The translations under genes and the position numbers were made by a program. Below are positions 37,711 through 46,394 of a stretch of 64,000 bases of DNA, one piece after another. Each line of letters begins with the position of its first letter. The stretch's first letter is position 1. The notes beneath the pieces are model-generated. The model had not been told where the DNA came from, ran no database searches, and worked only from the letters and a program-made list of their open reading frames with translations. This DNA comes from Desulfobacteraceae bacterium (GTDB lineage Bacteria; Desulfobacterota; Desulfobacteria; Desulfobacterales; Desulfosarcinaceae): NCBI GenBank assembly GCA_013003715.1, contig JABDIN010000043.1, positions 17,190 through 81,189 on the forward strand, read 5' to 3'.

Positions 37711-39555
37711 TTAAAGCCCTATACCGTATATGATCGGAAGCAGACAGGAGAGCGTAATCCACATTATCAGGACCAGTGGCACCCCAATCCGAATAAAGTC
37801 ATTGAAGTGGTAATTTCCCGCGTTCATGATAAGCAGATTGGTCTTGTAGGCCATGGGGGTGGCATAACTCATGTTCGCCCCGAACAGCACCGCAAGGACA
37901 AACGGCTCGGGAGCTTGTCCCATTTGCAACGCAATGGAAACGGCAATGGGAGTACCGATGACCGCTGCTGCATTGTTGGAAACGATGTTGGTGAGGATGG
38001 CCATCAAAAGCATCAGCCCGCTGATCACAAAGACTGGTGAAGTGTCCCCTGCCAGAATCACAAAAAGTTGTGCCAGGTAATCCGCACCACCGGTTTTAAG
38101 CAGCGCTACTCCGATGGCAAGACTTGCAGACACGATAAGGATGACCTGTGCATTCAGTGCGCTAGTGGCATCCCGCCATCCCAGGCATCCGGTGAAGATC
38201 ATCAACAACGCCCCGAGTGACGCGCTGATGGCGATGGGCAGAAACCCTGCGGCGGCCGAAATAACGATACCCAGCATAATGAGCAGGGCCACCGGTGCCT
38301 TGCGGGCAAAAGGCAGATCCGCCGTGGCATCGAGCACGAGAAAATCCTTTTCTTTTTTGAGAGCTGCGATTAGTTCCCGGGGGCCTTGAACCAGGAGGAT
38401 ATCCCCGGACCTCAGACGGATATCCCCGATTTCATTGTATAACTTTTCTGGTTGCCTGCCCGCCCTGTGGATGGCCAGCGTTATTACCCCGTACCGATCC
38501 GCGAATCGGATGCTGCTGAGGGTTCTTCCCGCGAGACGGGAGCCTTCTATAAGGACGACCTCCGCAATCTGCTGATCTTCATCCTCTAACGGATGCTCCT
38601 CGTCAACAGGTTCGTTCATGTCGTCATCCGCATAGAGCTTCCCTTCCAGTACCTTTTCAAATTCTTTCAAGCGGGCGGGCGTATCACGGATAAGCAGATG
38701 GTCACCTGCTTTCAGCACCAGGGAGGGAAAAGGTATCATGAAGTTGTCAAGCCCGCGTTCCACGCTCGTGACTTTCATGGTTCCATCGACTTTTTTTCTG
38801 GCTTCGGCTATCGTTTTTCCTTCAATCACGGTTCCTTCCTGGATGGCAAGATGTGCGGAGAAAACCCTGGGGGAGATGTCTGCCAGGGTGAGTTCACGCT
38901 CCGGTATAATCCGAGGCACCACGAGCCAGAGATAAGCGACACCGATGCTTCCGGCAATGGTCGCCGGTATCAGGAAATCGAACATATCCATCCGTTTCAA
39001 GCCTACCTCTGCGGCCACGGAGACCACCAGCAGATTCGTGGAGGTTCCGATGGTGGTACATGTTCCCCCCAGCAGTGTGGCGAATCCCATGGGCATCAAC
39101 ACGGAAGAAGCCTTAATACCAGTGCGCAAGGAAACGTTGATCAAAATGGGGAGAAACAATACGACAACGGGAACATTGTTTATAAATGCGCTTATTGAGG
39201 CCCCGACCACAAGGGTCAACAACAGGGAGATACTGGGGGAAACCTTCCAGAGCCGCGCCAGGACTCTTCCCACGGGTTCCAGCGCACCCGTGCGGACAAT
39301 GCCCTGTCCGGCGATCATCAAAGCGCAAACGGCAACCAGCGCCTCGTGTCCGAAACCCCGGAAAAAATCCACGGCGTGTAAAACACCCCCGTCCACGTGG
39401 AACGGAAAGAGTTCGAACCCAACGGCCAGACCGATGAGCACCAGGAAACTGGAGGACTCGAGGGGAATCTTTTCACGGGTGAACAGAACCAGTGTAACGA
39501 CGGCAAGAATCAGCACGGCCAGTGCATGCGCATTGGGCGGTGGGGGAAAGGTCAT
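37711..39555 (-). CDS. SLC13-family permease with two TrkA-C domains
   Basis: 614 residues from ATG 39555, preferred over 39570 because GGAG lies 8 bases upstream. Hydrophobic helices fill ~1-205 and ~400-614, with the family motif FINNVPVVVLFLPILI and its second-half partner NIVSNNAAAVIGTPIAVSI. Two TrkA-C regulatory domains lie between (~210-290 and ~305-385, the second with IRLRSGDILLVQGPRELIAA). These permeases import sulfate, dicarboxylates or similar anions with sodium; sulfate would suit a sulfate reducer, but the substrate cannot be read from the sequence. Confidence 0.9.
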   Translation of the reverse strand: MTFPPPPNAHALAVLILAVVTLVLFTREKIPLESSSFLVLIGLAVGFELFPFHVDGGVLHAVDFFRGFGHEALVAVCALMIAGQGIVRTGALEPVGRVLARLWKVSPSISLLLTLVVGASISAFINNVPVVVLFLPILINVSLRTGIKASSVLMPMGFATLLGGTCTTIGTSTNLLVVSVAAEVGLKRMDMFDFLIPATIAGSIGVAYLWLVVPRIIPERELTLADISPRVFSAHLAIQEGTVIEGKTIAEARKKVDGTMKVTSVERGLDNFMIPFPSLVLKAGDHLLIRDTPARLKEFEKVLEGKLYADDDMNEPVDEEHPLEDEDQQIAEVVLIEGSRLAGRTLSSIRFADRYGVITLAIHRAGRQPEKLYNEIGDIRLRSGDILLVQGPRELIAALKKEKDFLVLDATADLPFARKAPVALLIMLGIVISAAAGFLPIAISASLGALLMIFTGCLGWRDATSALNAQVILIVSASLAIGVALLKTGGADYLAQLFVILAGDTSPVFVISGLMLLMAILTNIVSNNAAAVIGTPIAVSIALQMGQAPEPFVLAVLFGANMSYATPMAYKTNLLIMNAGNYHFNDFIRIGVPLVLIMWITLSCLLPIIYGIGL

Positions 39556-39829
39556 ATCGTGTAGCTCCATTGTTGGGTGAAACGGCGTCAGTATATTATC
39601 AGGACAAATATGGTATCGACTTCCTGCCCTTTAAAACGTTTTTCTCTTCTCCATCGATGAATCTTTGTGCAGTTCAGACTATTCTTTTTTCACTTCTTAA
39701 ATCATTGGTTAACGAATTGTAGCCTTGAGCCTGTTCAACAAAAAAGATAGTAATCCGCTCTGCAATTTTTAATTTGGGTGGAAAGAAATGAGGCGCCTGG
39801 AACGTATTAAGCCGACTGCCCGGCATGTT

Positions 39830-40207
39830 TTACTGAATAACGAAAAGTATCAGGATATTGATACCCATGTGTTTGGTCCGCGTCAAGAAAAATGACTGAT
39901 ATGAGGGGGCAAGGCGATCAAAGAACAGGCGCGCTTTGTCATCCCGGGCAAGGGCCTCCCGGATGCATGATGGGATTTCGATTGGTCTCTTTTGGGCAAC
40001 GATGGTCGCAGTGGCTGTTGGATTAACCTTAGCAGATTCCGCAAGTGTCATGAGCCCGGCAGCTTTCAGCTTCTCCACATGCTTGAGATTGAGATCCGAC
40101 CATTTTGATTTGTTCCGGCGGGGAGTGAATTTACGGGCGAAACGGTGCGGGTCCAACCGCTTGACCAGACTGTCTCTCCATATTAACACCCTCAATGGGA
40201 AAGGCAA
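39830..40207 (-). pseudogene. YdeI/OmpD-associated family protein remnant
   Basis: The stretch DSLVKRLDPHRFARKFTPRR, then KWSDLNLKHVEKLKAAGLM and IEIPSCIREALARDDKARLF, matches the middle and C-terminal parts of the YdeI family. About 60 N-terminal residues are missing and the end (after LAPSYQ) departs from the family. The break on the N-terminal side lies next to a tRNA-like attachment remnant, so integration of the phage-like element may have removed the rest. Confidence 0.6.
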
Positions 40208-40242
40208 AACTAACTAAAACACATCCATATGCGCCCGGAAAC

Positions 40243-40268
40243 AAAAAAGGCATCAAACAATGATGCCT
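40243..40268 (-). terminator. Intrinsic terminator, minus strand (possibly bidirectional)
   Basis: AGGCATCA (40248-40255) pairs with TGATGCCT (40261-40268) around a 5-base loop. On the minus strand a run of T follows (A run at 40243-40248 on plus). A shorter T run at 40272-40276 also serves the plus strand. It would end transcription of a tRNA whose 3' end lies just upstream. Confidence 0.75.
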
Positions 40269-40284
40269 AACTTTTTGATTTTAA

Positions 40285-40335
40285 TGGAGGCGGCATCCGG
40301 ATTTGAACCGAAGACATACCTTGCCTGATAAGGCT
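40285..40335 (-). other. tRNA-Cys-like 3' fragment, probable attachment-site remnant
   Basis: On the minus strand the T arm TTCGG-TTCAAAT-CCGGA is followed by the acceptor strand TGCCGCC, a U discriminator and CCA. The acceptor wording and the U at the discriminator place are those of tRNA-Cys. The 5' half that should start GGCGGCA is not found nearby, and no GCA anticodon loop is present, so this is not a whole tRNA. Integrating phages leave such 3' copies at the far end. The orientation predicts the intact tRNA beyond the right edge, minus strand. Confidence 0.65.
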
Positions 40336-40413
40336 TTTCATGGCCTTACAACCTTTTTGCACCTTCATTAGTTCCAAATCATTTTTTCTAAATTAATAAA
40401 TCGGCCTTATTCC

Positions 40414-41397
40414 ATGAATACTGATATCCGAATTTTATTGAGTTTCAAGGGGCACAGAAAGCGGAAGCGTTTAAAAATGATATTAGGTCCAGGGTCAACA
40501 GATTATCTGATTGATTTGTGGATCACTGTAGCCGAGGACAGGCCAGACGGAATATTATCCGATTGGGATGAAATTGATATTGCACTGGCCGCTGGTTGGG
40601 AGGGTGAACCGGAAACACTGGTAAGTGCACTCCTTGATTCAAAGTGGTTAGATAAATCAGATGATGGCTATTATCACCTTCATGATTGGCATGATCATCA
40701 AGGGTGGGCATGTGGAGCAACCGAGCGGCAAGAAAAAGCCAGGGTGAATGCATTGATTAAGCACCATGGCAGGCAGCGTGGACTTGAGATCGCCAGAGAC
40801 AAGCACGGAATCGACATCCGTTCTTACGGATATGATTTGAAGTCTGCTACCAGCATGCTACCAGCAGACACACAGCAGGATTGTAGCACTGCTACCAGCA
40901 TGCTACCAGCAGATTTGCAGCATGCTACCGGCATGCTACGCCAGCATGCTCCGTCTCCATCTCCATCTCCGTCTCCAAAAGATAAAAATGCTTCTAGCGA
41001 AGCACCTCCGGCGCCTGTTTCTAAAAAAACTGTTAAAAAAAACAAACACTTTTCAAAGCAACTCTCTGAATTTTCAGATATTTATAAAAATATTAAATCC
41101 CTTTGCCGACAGCTCGAACGCCTGCCGCCAAGGAGCGGCCGCAGATTCAACCCCTACCAGTGGGTCCAAGTCAAGGCGAATCAACGTGGACACCCCGGTG
41201 CCATAGACCAGTGTCTGAAGCAACTGCTGGACTATTGGGACGGAATCGAAACCCCCTGGGGCTATGCTGAGTCAACTTTCCTGACCGTGAATGGGAACTG
41301 GAATGAACGGGATGCAATCAAACTTCACGAAGAATTGAAACTGCGAACAACAGAGGACTTATCGGGAATAACACATGGGTTGCTCAATTCGATCTGA
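40414..41397 (+). CDS. Phage replication protein with in-gene iterons
   Basis: 327 residues. The N-terminal ~115 residues (LWITVAEDRPDGILSDWDEI, GYYHLHDWHDHQGWACGA, ERQEKARVNALIKHH) resemble the N-terminal DNA-binding part of phage replisome organisers (DnaD/lambda O-like). The middle (~145-195) is a low-complexity linker made by repeats and a SPSPSPSP run. The C-terminal part (SLCRQLERLPPRSGRRFNPY) is Arg-rich and may contact a helicase or loader. In-gene repeats suggest that the replication origin lies inside the gene, as in lambda O. No helicase follows. Confidence 0.65.
   Translation: MNTDIRILLSFKGHRKRKRLKMILGPGSTDYLIDLWITVAEDRPDGILSDWDEIDIALAAGWEGEPETLVSALLDSKWLDKSDDGYYHLHDWHDHQGWACGATERQEKARVNALIKHHGRQRGLEIARDKHGIDIRSYGYDLKSATSMLPADTQQDCSTATSMLPADLQHATGMLRQHAPSPSPSPSPKDKNASSEAPPAPVSKKTVKKNKHFSKQLSEFSDIYKNIKSLCRQLERLPPRSGRRFNPYQWVQVKANQRGHPGAIDQCLKQLLDYWDGIETPWGYAESTFLTVNGNWNERDAIKLHEELKLRTTEDLSGITHGLLNSI
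40845..40946 (+). repeat. Iteron array inside the replication gene
   Basis: The 11-base unit TGCTACCAGCA occurs perfectly at 40845-40855, 40856-40866, 40890-40900 and 40901-40911. Variants follow at 40923-40933 (one change) and 40934-40946 (2-base insertion). Paired units abut, one helical turn apart. The two 25-base blocks at 40844-40868 and 40889-40913 are identical. This is the pattern of origin iterons bound by an initiator. Confidence 0.8.
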
Positions 41398-41544
41398 GTG
41401 CGGATCCTTCCCGGGGGGTTTCGTTCTCTCGATTTCACATTCCGGAATTTATCAAAAAACAGGCAAAGCAAATTGTCGTGCATCAATGAATCAGGGTGAA
41501 TCAAAAGCAAAATATTTTAATAAGATGGGGAGGATACAGGGGAT

Positions 41545-41742
41545 ATGGAATCACCGGTATTGATTGGCAGAGATGAGATATGCAGATATCTCCGGATCAG
41601 CAAAAACACGTTTTACAAGCTGACGGATGCCGGGATGCCTGCTGAAAAAAAGGCGAAGATCTGGACCGCCAACATCGAGCAGTTGAATGACTTTTTCCGA
41701 GTCGGCAAAAGCGATGAATCAGGGGTTGAATCAAGGCCATGA
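41545..41742 (+). CDS. Small helix-turn-helix DNA-binding protein (AlpA/excisionase type)
   Basis: 65 residues. IGRDEICRYLRISKNTFYKL and TDAGMPAEKKAKIWTANIEQLNDFF follow the MerR/excisionase winged-helix pattern of phage AlpA or Xis proteins. It could control excision or phage transcription. The ribosome site is GGGGAT in a GGGAGGATACAGGGGAT run. Without a nearby integrase an excisionase role is uncertain. Confidence 0.72.
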   Translation: MESPVLIGRDEICRYLRISKNTFYKLTDAGMPAEKKAKIWTANIEQLNDFFRVGKSDESGVESRP

Positions 41743-41767
41743 AAAAACCATGTCAAGAAAAAAGTGT

Positions 41768-41819
41768 GTCCTTATTTGTCCCCTCTTATTATCGTGTCCT
41801 TATTTGTCCTTATTTGTCC
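41768..41819. repeat. GTCCTTATTTGTCC repeats before the terminase genes
   Basis: The 14-base motif occurs at 41768-41781, 41796-41809 and 41806-41819, the last two overlapping by 4 bases. It lies 79 bases upstream of the small terminase gene. It may be an operator or a packaging-recognition site, as these often sit near terS. Confidence 0.6.
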
Positions 41820-41897
41820 CTCCCTCAAAAAAAAGTAAAAACCCATGCTATAAAAAGCGCAGTAAAATTTATCATGAATTTTAGGTGAGTCCGAGCA

Positions 41898-42458
41898 ATG
41901 GAAACCAAAAAGATTATGGCGGTGGCAAACCCCAACAGTGAAATCGTAAAGCGAGGCGTTGACGACTGGGTATTGTCCTGGTTTGAGTACGGCAAAACGA
42001 CAAGGGAGATAGTGGATCTCTTGAACGCACAATTATCCGAAGGTGAAAAGCCGTTTTCACAGCCGACGGTATCCCGGTTTTTAAAGCCGTTCCGGGATGC
42101 GGTGGCCCAGGAAAAGCGCGAGTTGGTCAACGCCTCGTTTTTCGATGATTTGGAAAAATTGAATCTTTGCATCGAGCAGAACATGGCCATCGCCAACAAC
42201 ACGGAATGGGATTTTGTGAACAATTGTCCCCAAATCGATCCGAAAAAAGGCGTACACAAAAAGCGATCGTACGATACCAGCGTTCTCATCAAGGCCCGTG
42301 ATTCGGTGGTCAAGGCGGTGATGAAAAAGTTCGACCACCTAAAGCCCGAGGACAAAAACGTTTACCTGGAGGTGTCCGGCAAGGACGGCGATCCCATCGC
42401 CCATAACCATAAACTGAGCCCGGAGTTAGAGAGCAAGCTGGATGAAATTTACGGATAG
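41898..42458 (+). CDS. Probable terminase small subunit
   Basis: 186 residues. An N-terminal helix-turn-helix-like part (WFEYGKTTREIVDLLNAQLS, QPTVSRFLKPFRDAVAQEKR) is followed by a helical body. It lies directly before the large subunit, overlapping it by 17 bases, which is the usual place of the DNA-recognising small terminase. The sequence itself is not a close match to a family, so the call rests on position and the HTH. Confidence 0.72.
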   Translation: METKKIMAVANPNSEIVKRGVDDWVLSWFEYGKTTREIVDLLNAQLSEGEKPFSQPTVSRFLKPFRDAVAQEKRELVNASFFDDLEKLNLCIEQNMAIANNTEWDFVNNCPQIDPKKGVHKKRSYDTSVLIKARDSVVKAVMKKFDHLKPEDKNVYLEVSGKDGDPIAHNHKLSPELESKLDEIYG

Positions 42459-43998
42459 ACACAGCGCCCATGATTTTTACCGGCTGATCCTGGACGAAGC
42501 CAAAGCCGAAGGCACGATAAAATCGGCTATGGCCGAATTGGGTTTGAAGGATCTGTTTTTTCTGCTGGTCTATCTGCTGAATCGCAAGGACCTCGACCGG
42601 GATTGGCTGTTCGAACGGTGCAAGGAGGTTCAATCTTCACCGAACGGCCACCTGGACTTGTGGGCGCGGGAGCATTACAAGAGCACCATCGTCACTTTCG
42701 GGCTGACCATCCAGGACATGCTCAACGATCCGGATATCACCATCGGCATATTCTCGTTTAACCGTCCCATCGCCAAAACCTTCCTGCGCCAGATCAAGAC
42801 AGAATTCGAGAACAACGCCCTGCTCTTCCAGCTTTACCCGGATGTGGTGTGGCAAAATCCCAAAAAGGAAGCCTCCAAATGGTCCGAGGACGATGGCCTT
42901 GTGTTGAAGCGTTCGAGCAATCCCAAAGAATCCACCTTGGAGGCTTGGGGGCTGGTGGATGCCATGCCGGTGTCCAGACATTTCAAGATCCGCCTTTATG
43001 ACGATGTGATCACCGAGCGCAATGTCACGTCTCCGGACATGATCAAGAAAGCCACCCAGGCCTGGGAGTTGAGTTTGAACCTGGGAAGCACGCAATCCAC
43101 AAAGCGGTATGACGAGATCGACATCGAGCGGTATGTGGGAACCCGGTATCACTTCAACGATACCTATGCGGAGATCATGAAACGCGGTGCGGCCAAAAAG
43201 CGGATCCACCCGGGAACCCACGACGGCAAGCCCGAGGGCAAGCCGGTGTTGTGGGATGAGGAGTTCATCCGGGAAAAGCGCCGGAAGCTGGGGCCGTATA
43301 TTTTCGGGTGCCAGATTCTACAGAACCCGAAGGCGGATGAGGCCCAGGGGTTTTTGAAAGAGTGGCTGCGGTTCTGGAAGGTTAAACAGTGGAACGATCT
43401 GAACCGCTACCTGTTGTGCGATCCGGCCGGCGAGAAGAAAAAAGACAACGACTTTACGGTGATGCTGGTGATCGGATTGGGCGTGGACCGCAATTACTAC
43501 CTGATCGACGGTATCCGGGACCGGCTGAACCTGACGGAACGTACACAGCAGCTGTTCAAGTTTCACCGGATGTACCGGCCGTTGGCCACCGGATACGAAA
43601 AGTACGGCAAGGATTCGGACATCGAGCATATCCAGGACAAAATGGAGCTCGAAAATTACCGATTCGAGATAACGCCCCTGGGCGGCGCCACACCGAAAAA
43701 CGACCGCATCCGTAAACTGATTCCCATCTTTGACGCCGGCCGGTGGTTTCTGCCCGAGTATTTGTATTTCGTGGACCGGGATAAAAAGCAGCGGGATTTG
43801 GTGCGCGAATTGATCGATGACGAGTATTTTCCGTTCCCGGTGGGCACCCATGACGACATATTGGACTGTGCGGCACGGATCCGGGATGAAAAACTGATGG
43901 CGGAGTTTCCCATGGCGGATGAAGAACCGGAAGAGTTGCCGGATCTGGACGATTTATCAGAGCTGCCCGGATACGGCGGCATGCTGGGGGCGATGTGA
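42442..43998 (+). CDS. Terminase large subunit
   Basis: 518 residues. The ATPase part has a P-loop variant LWAREHYKST (~72), often seen in this terminase group, and a Walker B-like RLYDDVITE (~183). The nuclease part has LLCDPAGEKKKDNDFTVML (~325) and GTHDDILDCAARIRD (~468), supplying the acidic metal ligands of the RNase H-like fold. It cuts and pumps phage DNA into the head through the portal. The ATG overlaps the end of the small subunit gene. Confidence 0.92.
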   Translation: MKFTDRHSAHDFYRLILDEAKAEGTIKSAMAELGLKDLFFLLVYLLNRKDLDRDWLFERCKEVQSSPNGHLDLWAREHYKSTIVTFGLTIQDMLNDPDITIGIFSFNRPIAKTFLRQIKTEFENNALLFQLYPDVVWQNPKKEASKWSEDDGLVLKRSSNPKESTLEAWGLVDAMPVSRHFKIRLYDDVITERNVTSPDMIKKATQAWELSLNLGSTQSTKRYDEIDIERYVGTRYHFNDTYAEIMKRGAAKKRIHPGTHDGKPEGKPVLWDEEFIREKRRKLGPYIFGCQILQNPKADEAQGFLKEWLRFWKVKQWNDLNRYLLCDPAGEKKKDNDFTVMLVIGLGVDRNYYLIDGIRDRLNLTERTQQLFKFHRMYRPLATGYEKYGKDSDIEHIQDKMELENYRFEITPLGGATPKNDRIRKLIPIFDAGRWFLPEYLYFVDRDKKQRDLVRELIDDEYFPFPVGTHDDILDCAARIRDEKLMAEFPMADEEPEELPDLDDLSELPGYGGMLGAM

Positions 43999-45893
43999 TG
44001 CAAATACCGATTGAAAGCCCGCAAAACAAGTTGATTTGCGATTTCGTGAAAAACTGTATCGACCTATCCAAAAAGCACATGAAGCACCGGTATCCGAAGT
44101 GGGAAAAGTGCGAGAAGATGGATAAGTCTTTCATCGATGTCACGGAAACGACCAGCCGGGGTAAAAAGAAGAACCCTTTCGAAACCCGTGTATATATTCC
44201 TATGAGCCGGGCGTTGAAAGATACGATACTCACCTACTGGATGACGGTGTTTGCGGGAAAGCGCCCTATTTTCGGGATTCACGGCCGTGGTCCGGAGGAT
44301 GTGCGACCGGCGAAGATCAACGAGATCGTGCTGGACTACCAGGCCGAACGGCAACGGATGTTGCTGACGCTTTATAATTTTTGCAACGACGTTCTCAAAA
44401 ACGGTCTCGGCAGTATCAAGAATGTGTTTTCGCGCGAATACCGGGACGTGTTCGTCAACGAACAGCAACAGGTGATGTTCCCCTTCCCGCACATGGTCAG
44501 CAACCGGGTGCAAAAACGGGTGCTCGCCTATGAGGGGCCTGTGTTCACCAACAACGATCCGTATTCGTATTTTCCGGATCCGCGGGTACCCCTGTCCCAG
44601 GTCCGGAACGGCCAGTTCATCGGATACGAGTATGGCCGGAGCCATTTTTATCTCAAAAAGATGGAGGCGGCGGGGATTTACCGGAACATCGATCCGCTAA
44701 AGACCATGGCCGGCGAGAATCACGATGTTTTGGGCGAAAGCGAAAAGGACGCCAGAAACAACGCCATGGGGATCAGCTCGGCCGTGCGGATCGGCGGCGA
44801 AACCATCGACCAGGGCAATCCGTATCACACGATAAAAGAATTATGGGCGGAGATCATCCCGCGTGATCTGCAGCTTTCCGAATCCACCACACCGGAGAAA
44901 TGGATCTTCGCCACGGTGGGGGACCGGGTGTGCATCCGGGCGGATAAATCCAGTTACCTGCACGGTCAGTTTCCGGACGTTTCGGCCATCAACGACTATG
45001 ACGCCTATTCCCTGTTCACGCCGTCTTTTTACGAAAGCGTCGAAGGGCTCCAGGATCTTTTGAACTGGATGTACAATTCCCACATGGACAATGTGCGGGG
45101 ATTTTTGAACAACACACTGGTGATGGACCCCACGGCCCTGGAGCTGAAAGATGTACTCAAGCCGGGACCGCGTCGGGTGATCCGGTTGAAAAAAGCGTTG
45201 TGGAAAAAAGGCGTCCCCATCGATTCGGTGCTCAAGCAGTTGAATGTGCATGATGTGACGCGGTCCCACATCAACGATGCCCAGTTGATCATGGACACCA
45301 TGAGCCGCCAGGCCCATGCATCGGACAGCCTTCAGGGGGTGCAAACGGAGATCAAGCGCACGGCCACGGAGATTGCCAAGATGCACAGCAGCGGCGCCAA
45401 TCATCTGGCCATGGGCGCCTCGTTGATATATGCCCAGGCCCTGATTCCCCTGGCGGAGATGAGCGTCATGAACAATCAGCAGTTTTTAAGCGAAGAACGC
45501 TATTACCGGATATCCGGGGACTATGCCAAGGACATCATCCAAGGAGATCCGAACTATCCGGGAACCCCGGCCATCAAGGCGAATCCGGAAGATATTCAGG
45601 GGATGTTCGATTTTCCCATCGACGACGGCCGGCTGCCGGTGCGGCCGGAGGATAACGCCGAGGTGTGGATGAAAATCCTTGAAACCGCGGCAAGCGTACC
45701 GCCGTTGCAACAGCGGGTCGACTTTTTCAATGTATTCCGGGAGGCCGCGCGGGCGTTGGGTGTAAAGAACATCGATGATTTTGAAATTAAAACCCAGGTG
45801 GTCCCCGACGAACAGATAGAGGGCATGATGGCGGCGGGTGATGTGGTGCCGGTGGACGGAACGGGCGGTCAACAAATGCCGGAGGCGGCGTGA
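43998..45893 (+). CDS. Phage portal protein
   Basis: 631 residues from ATG 43998, in the TGATG junction with the terminase stop. Features include DNHPYSYFPDP-like text (NNDPYSYFPDPRVPLSQV), a long stem helix region (QGVQTEIKRTATEIAKM) and an acidic C-terminus. Size and place directly after terL fit the dodecameric portal of short-tailed phages (T7/P22 range), through which DNA enters and leaves. It ends in an acidic tail with a Gly-rich linker. Confidence 0.87.
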   Translation: MQIPIESPQNKLICDFVKNCIDLSKKHMKHRYPKWEKCEKMDKSFIDVTETTSRGKKKNPFETRVYIPMSRALKDTILTYWMTVFAGKRPIFGIHGRGPEDVRPAKINEIVLDYQAERQRMLLTLYNFCNDVLKNGLGSIKNVFSREYRDVFVNEQQQVMFPFPHMVSNRVQKRVLAYEGPVFTNNDPYSYFPDPRVPLSQVRNGQFIGYEYGRSHFYLKKMEAAGIYRNIDPLKTMAGENHDVLGESEKDARNNAMGISSAVRIGGETIDQGNPYHTIKELWAEIIPRDLQLSESTTPEKWIFATVGDRVCIRADKSSYLHGQFPDVSAINDYDAYSLFTPSFYESVEGLQDLLNWMYNSHMDNVRGFLNNTLVMDPTALELKDVLKPGPRRVIRLKKALWKKGVPIDSVLKQLNVHDVTRSHINDAQLIMDTMSRQAHASDSLQGVQTEIKRTATEIAKMHSSGANHLAMGASLIYAQALIPLAEMSVMNNQQFLSEERYYRISGDYAKDIIQGDPNYPGTPAIKANPEDIQGMFDFPIDDGRLPVRPEDNAEVWMKILETAASVPPLQQRVDFFNVFREAARALGVKNIDDFEIKTQVVPDEQIEGMMAAGDVVPVDGTGGQQMPEAA

Positions 45894-46183
45894 TGGAACG
45901 TGTAAAAGAAGGCATTTCACCCGAGCGTAAGATGCGGGCGGCCGAATCTTTCAAGAAAAATTATTTCTGGAAAAATATATTCGAACCGGCCCTTCAACTG
46001 GCTCAGGCCGAATTTTATGAAGAGTTGCGGACCTGCAGGCCGGACGAGCTGGAAGGCAAACAGGCGAAGATGGACGCCATCGACATGTATTTGAATTTCC
46101 CGGACCTGGTAATCGACAGTGCAAAAGAGGATCTGGAGATCGAGCGATCGGAAGAAGATCCGAACGGAGAAGACGAAGAATAA
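45893..46183 (+). CDS. Small phage protein of unknown function
   Basis: 96 residues from ATG 45893, overlapping the portal stop by one base. It is helical and acidic at the end (DLEIERSEEDPNGEDEE). The place between portal and scaffold suggests a structural or assembly role. No domain was recognised. Confidence 0.72.
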   Translation: MERVKEGISPERKMRAAESFKKNYFWKNIFEPALQLAQAEFYEELRTCRPDELEGKQAKMDAIDMYLNFPDLVIDSAKEDLEIERSEEDPNGEDEE

Positions 46184-46247
46184 CACCCGCAAGGGTTGAA
46201 TAATTCGGGCTAACCCGGCCGGCCAGCCGGGGACCGCAAGGAACAAG

Positions 46248-46294
46248 AAGGGGCCGATGCAGCGGCTGCATACGCTGTATCGTGCCCCTTTTTT
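46248..46294 (+). terminator. Strong intrinsic terminator between portal and scaffold genes
   Basis: AAGGGGC (46248-46254) and GCCCCTT (46284-46290) pair, and inside them CGATGCAGCG pairs with CGCTGTATCG with one wobble, giving about 17 base pairs around an 8-base loop. Six T follow (46289-46294). It would cap the terminase-portal transcript or tune read-through to the capsid genes. Confidence 0.88.
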
Positions 46295-46394
46295 GTTGCC
46301 CGCCTGAAAGCAAAGACCGCCGAACGCTCCCTTGGAGAAGTAGCGGATTAAAAACGGCCGACCGTCCGGAAGGGACAGGAGCCAGGAGGATAAT

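Noticed and set aside
40285..40370. Complete tRNA gene
   Set aside because: Only the T arm and 3' acceptor strand fit; no matching 5' acceptor strand, D arm or convincing anticodon arm. A CAG loop can be forced but then the variable and D regions fail for tRNA-Leu.
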